This document shows, piece after piece, positions 38,671 to 48,814 of a DNA stretch of 64,000 bases. The position numbers and the translations under genes were made by a program. Numbering within the stretch: the first letter of the stretch is position 1; each line of letters opens with the position of its first letter. Source of the stretch: Macrobrachium rosenbergii (Eukaryota > Arthropoda > Malacostraca > Decapoda > Palaemonidae); NCBI RefSeq assembly GCF_040412425.1, contig NC_089749.1, positions 32,274,813 through 32,338,812 of the forward strand. The letters run 5' to 3'. The notes beneath the pieces are model-generated. The model was not told the origin of the DNA, searched no databases, and worked only from the letters and a program-made list of their open reading frames with translations.

Positions 38671-38936
38671 TTAATTTAACCAGACCACCGAGCTGACAAA
38701 CAGCTCTCCTAGGGCTGGCCCGAAGGATTAGATTTATTTTACGTGGCTAAGAACCAACTGGTTACTTAGCAACGGGATCTACAGCTTATTGTGGAATCCG
38801 AACCACATTATGACGAGAAATGAATTTCTATCACCAGAAATAAATTCCTCTGATTCTTCATTGGCCAGTCAGAGAGTCGAATGCTGGGCCAACAGCGTGC
38901 TAGCCGAGAGCTCTACCCACCCCTCCAATGAAGAAC
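38671..38936 (-). mobile_element. tRNA-derived SINE, copy 1
   Basis: On the minus strand, the head GGGTGGGTAGAGCTCTCGGC (A-box-like) is followed about 35 bases later by GCATTCGACTCTC (B-box-like). The body then leads to the tail CTAGGAGAGCTGTTTGTCAG CTCGGTGGTCTGGTTAAA. A/B boxes of this kind derive from tRNA and drive RNA polymerase III. Confidence 0.85.
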
Positions 38937-38960
38937 TCTCTCTCTGTACCTAAGTATATC

Positions 38961-39231
38961 TTAGTTTAACCAGACCACTGAGCTGATTAACAGCTCTCCT
39001 AGGGCTGGCCTGAAGGATTAGATTTATTTTACATGGCTAAGAACCAACTGGTTACCTAGCAATGGGACCCACAGCTTATTGTGGGATCCAAACCACATTA
39101 TGACAAGAAATGAATTTCTATCACCAGAAATAAATTCCTCTAATTCTTCATTAGCCGGGTAGGAGAGTCGAACACTGGTCTAACAGCGTGCCAGGCAACA
39201 GCTCTATCCACCCCTCCAACGAAGAACACTC
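38961..39231 (-). mobile_element. tRNA-derived SINE, copy 2 (tandem)
   Basis: About 88% identical by eye to copy 1, with a better B box (GTGTTCGACTCTCC). CTCTCTGTACCTAAG precedes both copies at an exact 300-base spacing, and a third related CTCTTTGTACC follows copy 2. The pair therefore looks like a tandem duplication or a repeat insertion at one site. Confidence 0.85.
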
Positions 39232-41272
39232 TCTTTGTACCCACCTACCTTATCTCAGTACTGTATATATCCTTTAATAAAATGCAAATTACTGTATCAT
39301 AAACATAAAAACACAAAACCAAACAAGCTCTATCAATCTGAGTCATGTCTACCTAACCCTCTTCACCCAACCAACACTGCATCCCCACCTGCTCCCAGCC
39401 ATAGAAACTGCTTCCCAGCTCCACCCACCTTCCAAACAAACCCCCTTCTCTGAGCCTTCCTCTACACAGCTTTACTGCCCCTATTCTTCAATGGTGGCAA
39501 GCCATCCGACCTCCTATCCCAACCAAGGAATCTTCTCAAGGCTTCCCCCATCCCCCAAAACCCTTTCCCAGTCAGTCTGATTGTAGGCAGTGTTACCAAC
39601 ATTTTCTTGAGGCTGCACAGCACTGCCAACCATCAGAGGGGAGTTTTTTAAAATTTTTTAAAATTTATATCTTTGGGGCCTGATCCCTCGTCCAGGTATT
39701 TTGGATAATGGCAAGTCGGATACTGAGCGATTACTGTATTAAATTACAGCTCTCTAAAAATGTTACAACTGTGTGAACTGAAAATGGAGAATGACAAATT
39801 TCTTTAGTTTTTTCTAAAGCTTGACGTACACTGTATACAGGGATTGAATCATGTGGGCTATATACTTGTATTTTTTAGACACAGGGCTGTTAAACCAAAA
39901 CAAATAATTAGCTTTGCCTCCAATAGGCTTTAATCTACTCAAGTAAATCTTTATCACTCTCAGTGTGTATAAAAGGGCCTCTTCCTCATTACACACCAAG
40001 AGGTCAAATTCAGAATGATGAGTGAATGTCCAAATACAGTACAACAAAACAAAATATCAAACATGATGCTCTAAAAAGAACAATTCCCGATCTCTAGTAA
40101 ACAACAATTAGAAGGAAATTACTGAATGTAAAAATGAAAAACTTATGCCAGAATAGAGACTCTCACAAAAAAAAGCGGGTTGGGGCTAACTTCATGATCT
40201 TAACTCTTCCACTCAGTCTTTGAAAATGAAGAAGAAAACTTCAATTGCCACTTCTTGCTCAATTCTCCAGTTACTAAGCTGAAAAGGCAAATGAATGCCA
40301 GGAATAAATAAACATCTGAAATAACATGTGCAAAAGCTAAAAGCCACCTGTGATTTATCATAATGGCCAGTTAACAGAAACTGGCACACAAAACAATGGT
40401 CAAAGCTATTGCTGCAGACAATGGGTCACCCTTGTGGAGTTACAACTCACTTGTTCTCTTTTTCTGAAAAGGGACTGAAGTGTTGGGACTATTTGCTACA
40501 TACATGTAGGTTTTTTACATCCTTTGTAGAAATTTTAATTTTCTTGTTACATACAAATTCATTACTCTAAATACATTCACATTACATAATGGTAGAAACC
40601 CCTCAAACCAAAATTCAAGACAATTATGGTAAAAGAAAAAAATATCAAACTCCAAGTCTCATAACTTTCATTCACCAAGAATCAAAACTAAAATTAAGTG
40701 GCATAGCTAGGTGCAACCTAGCATTGACGGGCAAATCATATAAAAAATAGTCGTGCTCACCAAATGTGTAGAAAACTTGTACCCCAAGTCTCACTTCAAA
40801 ATTCAGTACAGTACTTGTAGGATAACTAACCATGAAATGAACTATATTAAGTGGTATGGTCTTTCTGAAGTACTGGAAAAAGCTTCAGTTCATAAGCAAG
40901 ATGTATTCAATCTGAACATGATTAAATGGTAGTATATAGCATATGAATTAGTTATCAGTACCTTTATTATAATTTTCAAACATCAAAAATATGCTTTGAA
41001 GCTTGAATTACTATAAATTTGGAACTTACCAAAAATTTTTCCTCATCTTAGTTATAGGCCAATGGTCTTTTGCCAAGCAAACTATAAAAGGAAAATACAA
41101 AATATTTAACATGGCTACTTTACATCAGTTTATCTCTATCAAGAGTAAACACATTTCAATTTATATATCAACTAAACAGTATGTATAACTTGCATTGCAT
41201 ACTAAACTATCATAGCAAAAGACCTATCAGTAAAGCATTTCACAGCAGCTGTTCTAAAGAAGCAAAACTTAC

Positions 41273-41435
41273 TGTTTCATGTTCTCCTTCAGCCCAAGCA
41301 ATTCTTGCAGATACGCCAGACAAATTGGAACCTTCACTTTCTATGCCAGATTCTATCTCCTCAGCAACAGAGGGTTCTAATTCATAAATACTTTCACCTC
41401 TACGCATATCAGTAACCATCCATGGCCCTCCTGCA
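41273..41435 (-). CDS. SUFU: SUFU exon, end of N-terminal domain
   Basis: The acceptor TTTCACAG precedes 41435 and the donor GAAACA|GTAAGT follows 41273. It encodes AGGPWMVTDMRRGESIYELE and GIESEGSNLSGVSARIAWAE GEHET. Human SUFU has AGGPWLITDMRRGETIFEID and GIETDGSNLSGVSAKCAWDD. 163 nt, entering in phase 2 and leaving in phase 0. Confidence 0.97.
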
Positions 41436-42234
41436 CTGTGAAAGAATACAGCATGACATAACATTCAAAAACTAAACAAAATAAGGAATTCTGAATAATA
41501 TCTTCAAAGATCTAATAAAAAACATTCAAATATTCAAAAAAGTATATACTGTACTGTACAAAGCTTAATGTGGGAGGAACTGAGGGTTCCTCATATGTTA
41601 GTTCTTAGAGTGATCAAAGGAGAAAAAGCCTGGAAGTCCATGTGCACTTTTTCACCTCAAATTATTAATTTCAAACATGAATTATCTTGATAACAGTGAA
41701 CTGTCCAGTATAGCTTAAACAGTTCACAAATATCAAAGAATTAGTCTTCCTAAGGCACATAAAATATTTGCCTAATTTAATGATTACCTGTTAAAGGAAT
41801 TTTAATCATGGTACAGCTTGGCTCCACAAATCTACAATATCAAGAGGTTGCAGTATCAATATGTTAAGGAAAATGCTTGTCCCAGTCTTGAAGTACATTA
41901 AGGAAGAGCTTGAATGTGGTAAACTGATGCTATATCCCCACTACCATTGTTAAAAAAAGTCTGATTTCAAAAGTACAAAAAATTAAAAATATAAAAGTAA
42001 CCAAACTTAACCAGTACTATACTATAGCTGTATATTTACAGAAAGAGGACAAAGATAAACTCTGTTATATGTCAATTGTTGAAATTATTTGAAGAAAATA
42101 ATTTTTTGACTTCATGCTTCACCTAATCAAACTTATTCTTCCTTATTTAGTATATGTAAATCAAGTTTTGAAAATAAAACCTATAATGGAATTTTTCAGT
42201 ATCCTACACATTTTCAAATTATTCAATCATTATA

Positions 42235-43165
42235 CAGTAGAACCTTGGTTCTCGACGCTAATTCGTTCCAGAAGAAGTGTCGAGATTTGATTTTGTCAAA
42301 TTCTGAGTTAATTTCTCCCATAAGAAATAACTGAAAATGGATTAATCCATTCCTGACCACCAGTCATTACCCCAACCTTGCCTTTTTATACAAAACTTTA
42401 CACAAATTACAATTAAATAGGTTCAGAGTTGAATAACTTACCGTATCAGAAGCACTTTTTACATTTTTAAATGCATACTGTATCAAAAAAGTTGGCCTAT
42501 GACCAATGCGGCCGTATTACCGATGATATACCATAGGCTAGGTTATAGGCACTACCAGAATGTACTGTAACAGGTACACATGAAAACTGTTGTTAATAAT
42601 GATAACATTGAAAAATAATCAATATTATCACATTAAATTAATAATACAGTATTTATAAACCAAATTACTGCATGTCTGTTATCATAAAATTAAGAAAAAT
42701 TTCGAATTACGTCGAATTTCGGCAGCTTGTGGCAGATATAAACAAAATGTTTATGTAATTAGTACCGCGATACACCACCAGGGCGGCGCTATGGTTTGTT
42801 TATATCTGCCACAAGCTGCCGAGTTCGGCGTAATTTCGGAAATTTTTTTAATTTTATGATAACGACATGCAGTAATTCGGTTTATAAATACTGTATTATT
42901 AATTTAATGTGATAATATGGCTTGTTTTTCAACAGCAGCAACAGCAGCATGTGTGGGCTTTAAATGCTTTTAAATAAACATGGGAAGAACGCCACCAACA
43001 ACGCCAACTAGCGGCAGTCGCGAAACTTTTTCTACAAACATCATATGATTCATTGGGTCGGATTCTGGTTTGTTGTTTGAGCTCCGACGCAAAATTTACT
43101 CAACATTTCGTGTTGATATCCGATTATTTCGAGTTCTAGTACAGTCGAGGACTGGGGTTCTACTG
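42235..43165. mobile_element. Tigger/pogo-like element, 0.93 kb, with internal palindrome
   Basis: Left end CAGTAGAACCTTGGTTCTCG AC; right end inverted CAGTAGAACCCCAGTCCTCG AC; TA flanks at 42233-42234 and 43166-43167. No coding capacity. Lies in a SUFU intron. Confidence 0.82.
42610..42932. repeat. Long imperfect palindrome (~140-bp arms)
   Basis: Arms at about 42610-42749 and 42793-42932 are inverted copies (about 88% by eye; for example GGCAGCTTGTGGCAGATATA and TATATCTGCCACAAGCTGCC). The ~43-base centre contains CACCAGGGCGGCGCTATG. A related centre (CACCAGGGCGGTGCTATG) occurs at 54533-54551. Confidence 0.88.
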
Positions 43166-43384
43166 TACATTTAATAAGAGCAAACCCATTGGGTCAGCCC
43201 TACTAAGTTAATAAGAAATAGTGTAACCAAAGCACTGACTTGAAATTCTTAACTGCCCTTTCATGGGTAATAATGTTAGCTCAGTGGTCTTAAAAAATTA
43301 GGTATTCCTACTACAGTTCCACTTATGCTACAGCAGCTACTACTACTAATGCCATCTGAGGAATCATACAAAATATATACTCAC

Positions 43385-43613
43385 CCAGGCATTCTCTTGA
43401 TGATATCTATGACCCCTAGCCCATTCCAGTGTTGAGCTGCTCTCAGTTCTTCTGTTGTTACTCCAACTATTTGTACAAATTGGACAGGTCCATTGGGTGT
43501 TTCCACATTACCCAATTCAGGATCCTCACCCATTAACATATGCTGGACGCGTGATTCACTATTGTCAAGAGGACAGTGCCAGGAAACATGGTCACCCACA
43601 CATAATGTAGATT
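43385..43613 (-). CDS. SUFU: SUFU exon, core of N-terminal domain
   Basis: The acceptor TTACCAAACAG precedes 43613 and the donor CCTGG|GTGAGT follows 43385. It encodes (E)STLCVGDHVSWHCPLDNSES, RVQHMLMGEDPEL and VQIVGVTTEELRAAQHWNG. Human has ENTFCSGDHVSWHSPLDNSE and LQIVGVCTEELHSAQQWNG. The Asp of GDHVSWH corresponds to human Asp159, a reported Gli-contact residue. 229 nt, phases 1 and 2. Confidence 0.98.
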
Positions 43614-44219
43614 CTGTTTGGTAAAAATATATCTAATGTAGTAGTTGTTGATTCAAATTAATCCTACAATATCATCTCATATAAGGAAAATAAGTATGTA
43701 CTGTAGCTTTATTTCATAATAAACTTACAGTATTTTTCTTTCACAATTTGCAGTCTTAACACACACACAATACAGTACCAACTACTTTCGTATAATATTA
43801 AGAAAAATATTCCAGTCCCCTCACATAGCATCCTTTCCAAACGATGCAGTAAATGTCACTAATTTTTTTATCAGCACACATGAAATGCTTGGAATTTCAA
43901 ATCCCATCCATTTATGTTTCAATTATTATAAAGTGGAATTACCTCATTCATCCTGATACTAATGTTAGAGCACGAACATTACAAGTCACTCCCTTTTTAA
44001 GCTATGCTGCATTCTGTACCTTCTATATTATAATGCTAAAGTTACATTCACAAATAGTCAATTTTTTTTACACCAGCATAAGATACTGTACTGTAATCTA
44101 ATCAAATAAGCTAAATGACAGGTGCTGATGCAGACATGAGTACGCTCTAGTTTCCAAAAGGCAGCAAAGAATTCTAAATCATACTACACTGAACCGGAAA
44201 AGTAATGACTAACACTTAC

Positions 44220-44398
44220 CAGACTGAAAAACATACTTGGCAAGGGCTTGCATAATTGCTGCTGGCCAAGTGGGAGGACTTTTTTCTTCTGGTTCTCTTT
44301 TGAGGCGCATTGTTAGTTCAAAGCCAAATCCACTTGGATTTTCTGGTCCTGTTACTTCATGAACTCTACCATCACCATGGAGGTCTGAGCATCCAAAA
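44220..44398 (-). CDS. SUFU: SUFU exon, N-terminal domain (first exon seen)
   Basis: The acceptor TTTATTCAAG precedes 44398 and the donor TCTG|GTAAGT follows 44220. It encodes FGCSDLHGDGRVHEV, GPENPSGFGFELTMRLKRE and SPPTWPAAIMQALAKYVFQS. Human has FGLSDLYGDNRVHEF, GPSGFGFELTFRLKRE and APPTWPAELMQGLARYVFQS. The first base completes a codon begun in a missing upstream exon (human Ser of HYIS). 179 nt. Confidence 0.97.
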
Positions 44399-46654
44399 CT
44401 TGAATAAAGGAAAACATTTTTTAGTCAAATACCAGTCTTCAAAACATTTCAACATTTTGCTAAACAAGATAAAAGACGCTTCTTTAACAAGTTAACCATG
44501 ACTTACAAAAATTTTCGAACAGCATGTTTCTTTCAATATCTCAAGTGCCACTTAATCATCAGATTTCTTCAGAAAGATCATTTGCTCTATGTAATGTGCA
44601 TCACAAATGAATTTTAAAATTATCTATATAAATCAAGACTTTTTTGTTGTTGTTGATCTCAATCATAGAAAATCTAGCAAAGGCAAGATTCCAAAACTTT
44701 AAAGATTATTGTATTACAATGAGTGAACATATTTGGGGACAGATTTGTTGTACAACTGTTATATAAACTTATATATTCTAAATGCTGATGTTTTCATATA
44801 TACAAATGGGGTGTAATGCAAAATCTTACGAGAAAATCTTATGGTTTAAACCAGAGCTTGCAGGGAACACGAACCTCCAATATGGCTGAGGAATCTCACC
44901 CCACTACCACCACCAAAAGATTCCTTGTCTAGAGCAAGATGTCTCCCAGACTTTATTAAATATTACAGGCACAAGACCTAACTTTGATCAAATTCTCATG
45001 AAAATCACAAATTTTTAAGGTACAGAAATTGAGTATGCATCCTAATGGCCAAAGTTATGTTTTTCATGGGCCTATACTAACCGTAAAGAAAGGTTGTCTT
45101 TGCTAAACAGTAATTGGAACTCCTATGCATGACATCTGAGTGAAGTGCATAAATTATACAGTACTTAGTTAAAATAGTACAAGACCAGAAATATCATAAA
45201 AAACAAAAAACACACATGGTCAAAGATACTTTCCTGGTAGACTATGGTATACAAGTCAATGGACAAGTAGTAACTTGAATTTATATAAAAATTATCAGTA
45301 TTTCCACTCATCTCAAATGACTGACTTAGGACATTACAGTATTAGCTAATAAAGAATCAAAAAAAATTTTAAACATGCCTTTATTAAAATTCATTGCAAA
45401 TTAAAAATAATTTTTGGAGAGACACCAAGATTTTCTTACAATTAATCATATTTACAAAAATAAAAGCATAAGCACCAATCATGGAAGGAAATGCTACAAG
45501 AAAGGAAATATATATTTTTTTTATTTCTTGTAGCATTTCCTTCCATGTTTGGCTCCCACACTTTTATTTTTGTAGACATGATTAATTCTAAGATAATCCC
45601 GATGTCTAAAAAAAAAAATACTTCTTAGTTTTGACAGATACTGTAACTTATCTATGACAGTAGCTAAAGAAATTGAATGTTACAGTATATCCTGTTGAGC
45701 CAAAGAAGGGTTGAAAAATCCATAGTTATTAACTTATATTCTACCGAGTCAAAGAAGGTATGAAAAATCCGAAGTTTCACACTAATCCTAAGATACTGGG
45801 AGAAGTCACTGTAGGGTCACTAGAAGTCACTGCTGACCTACTGATCATGTAAGGTTGTATTGTAACTGGGACTGAGTAACCAAGCAAAATTTCAAGTCCA
45901 TCGAATGAAGGGAACAGGTTGTAAATTGAGTTACAAGTTTTGGCCCAAACATACAGATGTGGAGTCTTTGACCCAAACAGACAGATGCAGAAGTCAAGTT
46001 AAATAAAAGCATGTAAAAATAAAACTGCTGTATGTTACAAGGGCTTATGGCTAAGTCTTACTATGCACAGCAAAAGTGTTTTAATCAAAGACACACCCAC
46101 CATTTGTTCTCATTGTGTTCAGATTCTCTGTGATAAAATGTGTCTTGTTCATGTGGAGTTTTTACAGTGTTACTATGCAATAAAATGTTAAATTGTACTT
46201 CTAATAATTCTGCATAAATCACTTGGTAACCTTTTCAAAATTTTTCAATTTGCTTGTATGTCAACAACAGAGAAGCCTATTAAATATTACAATTAATGAA
46301 CTTAAAAAAAGGTACAGTATTTTTAGAGTAAATGAACCAAAAACCTACAATACTAATCAATATGATATATCAGCTTAAGTCACTACTTTAATTTACCGCG
46401 TTAAACATGCATAGCAAACCAACTAAAACGAAGTCATCAACTCATGGACATGCCACCAGCACAGCCAATCTGCATACAGTAAATAACATGTCCTAATTAT
46501 AAGCCCACATACTGTATTATTGGTCAGTAAGGACTTTATATTTATGCTTATCTCGTTTCAAAATTTTGCTATTTAAAATCTGGGTCCATCTATTATGAGG
46601 TCAGAGTGTTTTCAACAATAATAAAAACAGTAATTTGGAAATTTCTTAATATGA
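44399..46654. other. SUFU: Presumed first visible SUFU intron, or upstream flank
   Basis: AT-rich sequence with one foldback repeat (45422-45606) and a short degenerate duplication (AGTCAAAGAAGG / GCCAAAGAAGGG with TGAAAAATCC, near 45700-45770). No SUFU 5' exon was recognised. Confidence 0.6.
45422..45606. repeat. Foldback repeat, ~82-bp arms, ~20-base loop
   Basis: Arms 45422-45503 and 45524-45606 are inverted copies (GGAAGGAAATGCTACAAGAA / TTCTTGTAGCATTTCCTTCC and TTTACAAAAATAAAAG / CTTTTATTTTTGTAGA). It could be a small foldback MITE. No protein-coding capacity. Confidence 0.88.
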
Positions 46655-46990
46655 CAAATTTCTTAAGTAATTTGTATTTTTCCTAACTATACAAACCTGA
46701 GGTCCATTACATTAGGAATTACTTTCAGCGAAGTTGGAACAGCCGTTTAAGTTTCGAACAAGGTGGTTAGGCAGTTAACTACTGTCCGGTTGGTGGGAGT
46801 CCCCCTCGCCCGGATGTAAACATTCCAATTTGCCTTTCACCCCGGGTAACAGATTGAAGGTTTGTATAGTTAGGAAAAATACAAGTTACTTTAAAAATTT
46901 ATCATTTGTTCCTAAACAATATACAAACCATCACTCCTTTACATTAGGAAGACTTACTTCTTGGAGGGAGGAATCTGAGTGTCTCTGAAC
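46655..46990. repeat. DIRS C left ITR plus ICR
   Basis: Left ITR as above. The ICR at 46858-46950 reads GGTTTGTATAGTTAGGAAAA ATACAAGTTACTTT (complement of the left end) joined to ATCATTTGTTCCTAAACAAT ATACAAACC (complement of the right end, which on the plus strand reads GGTTGTATATTGTATATGAA CAAAT). Confidence 0.85.
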
Positions 46991-47340
46991 TGACTGGAGT
47001 TTGCCACACCTGGATTCTCTTCCTGGTCAAAAAGAGTGAGGAAGAGTTCCATGACTCTGACATGTGTAAGAACTGCATGTTCAGTTGTCAGACTTCTGGG
47101 ACTTTTCATATGAGTGGGAAATACGTGACATCGTTAAAAACAAAGGGCTAGGATCCTTGAGTAGGAGAAATTAAACAAATATAAATATTGGGTTTGTTTC
47201 ATTGTCAGGGGGGCCCCCTTTCTCCCCTTGCTAAAGAACGGGGCAGAAATGCTTCTATAAGTCTAACCATAGAGAACAGAATGGGTGCTCGATGTGACAC
47301 TCACCTGCATCGGTTGCCAGTTCCAGCACGTGATGGCTCG

Positions 47341-48706
47341 TTATCCTTCTCTCTGCCTGTAGCGATAAAATGAAGGATGATGAAGAAGGGAGAGGAAGGG
47401 AGGCCAGTAACTCACATACAGACTTCCTTCCACAACCAAGCACCTTAGGCAAGATGCAACTTGTCCTCTTAGATGAGCTGGGTAAGCTACACAATTTGTT
47501 GAGCAGCCACCACAGGACCCAACGAAAAGGTGTCCAAGGACTTGTGGGCAATCTCCCGAAGGTAAAATGATGTGAAGGTGGTCTGGCGTGACCACACTGC
47601 TGCCTTCAGTACCTGAGGAACCGACAGATTCTTCCGGAAAGTGAGGGATGGACCAATATCCCTGGACTTCTTGAGCTCTTGGAAGGAACTCACTGGTGTC
47701 GTCTTCCCTAGCATCAGAGGACGCCCTTTTGATCGTCTCACGAAGCCAGAAAGAGACTGTGTTCTTGGACGAGCCAGTGCTAACAAAGAGTCGTCGACAC
47801 TCATGCTGGAGATGTCGAGTTCTCTTAAGATAGCACAGCAGCACTCTAACAGGACATAATAGCATCTCGTCTGGATCACTGCAACAAAGTCATCCAGGGA
47901 GGCGATGGATTCTGAGTCTTCGCTACAAATTCTGGGACAAAATTGAGCATAACTGATCCCATCCCCTGGAGTGTTTTAACGTTGAAAGAAAGTCCATGAA
48001 GTTCACCTACTCTCTTCACCGATGCCAAGACTAGCAGGAAAACCGTCTTGAGGGTCTGATCCCTGTCTAACAACTCTCGTATAGGGTCATACGGTGCACA
48101 AGTCAAGCTCCTCAAAACAAGAGTCACATCCCACTCAGTGGGCTGAGGTCCCTGGGTGGGCAAGATCTTTCGAAGCTTCTCATCGGCAAAGAAATCTCCA
48201 GTGAGGAGGAGATGTCCACTCCTCTTAGGCATGGAACTTGCCCAGGGCAGCCCTATAACTTTTCACAGCTGAGACAGAGAGAAGCTCCTCTCAGCGAAGG
48301 AAGACGAGGAAGTATGCTATCTGCTGAATAATGACTCCAACCGGAGAGAGACCCCGTCTACAACACCAACCACAGAAGACCGCCCATTTTCCCAGGTATA
48401 CCGCTGCAGAGGACTGCCTGAGATACCCAGACATCTTCGTTGTTGTGCGGTGAGAAAAGCCTCTTGCTCACAAGAGATGCTGGATAGTCTCCAAACACGA
48501 AAAGACAGGGAATACACTGCCTGATGGAACTGTTCTACGTGTGGTTGAAACAGATGGTGTGTCTGGGAAGAATCTCTCTCTTTGCCTCGGAAAGTAGAGT
48601 CAGCAGGTCTGGAAACCAAGCAGCATGTGGACTCTTGGGAGCCATCAGGGTCATTCTGAGATTTGGGGTGATCAACACTATGTTGATTACCTTGAGAATC
48701 AGACAA
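47341..48706 (-). pseudogene. DIRS C tyrosine recombinase pseudogene
   Basis: Central part: ASVKRVGELHGLSFNVKTLQ (near 48030, the catalytic-Arg context), LCPVRVLLCYLKRTRHLQHE and RRLFVSTGSSKNTVSFWLRE (47865-47740). HxxR is degraded to RAQEVQ (about 47680). The C-terminus has SVPQVLKAAVWSRQTTFTSF YLRE with the presumed nucleophilic Tyr, then SLDTFSLGPVVAAQQIV. Two frames are needed to read it. Loss of His and Arg in HxxR means no recombinase activity would be expected. Confidence 0.88.
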
Positions 48707-48814
48707 AACGGAGGGAAGGCGTAGGTGTCAACGTTGTCCCATGGGTGTCGAAAGGTGTCCTCTGCAGCGGCCCATGGGTCTGGTACAATGGAGCAGAATA
48801 CATGGAGCTTTCTG

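Larger units (their letters stand above)
36237..39736. mobile_element. Tigger/pogo-like non-autonomous element, 3.5 kb
   Basis: Left end CAGTAATCCTTCAGTTATCC; right end inverted CAGTAATCGCTCAGTATCCG; TA on both flanks (36235-36236, 39737-39738). No transposase remains. The C-rich segment near the right end (39340-39600) and the interior (38040-38200) reappear inverted at 53216-54130, which defines a family with two copies here. A tandem SINE pair (38671-39230) is inserted inside. Confidence 0.82.
12837..44398 (-). other. SUFU: SUFU gene (Suppressor of fused), seven exons, 5' end missing
   Basis: SUFU is the cytoplasmic and nuclear inhibitor that binds Gli/Ci transcription factors in the Hedgehog pathway. 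Seven minus-strand exons give a continuous frame through six introns, all GT/AG, total 1150 nt including the stop. Introns run (gene order) 44219-43614, 43384-41436, 41272-33445, 33274-24888, 24758-16949 and 16740-12909. Residues reported as Gli contacts in human SUFU are kept: the Tyr of KYVFQS, the Asp of GDHVSWH, the Glu and Leu of ESGALLPL, and the second Arg of the RGR that follows. The disordered linker is shorter and diverged. The N-terminal ~90 residues (human numbering), including the PNPLQV and HWHY region, were not found up to 64000. The exons themselves show no stop or frameshift, so the gene looks functional. Confidence 0.96.

Noticed and set aside
41181..41387. Plus-strand 68-residue frame over a SUFU exon
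   Set aside because: Antisense shadow; the minus-strand exon has correct splice sites and strong homology.
45422..45606. Pre-microRNA candidate
   Set aside because: Arms of about 82 bases and the MITE-like look exceed a normal animal pre-miRNA; kept only as a foldback repeat.
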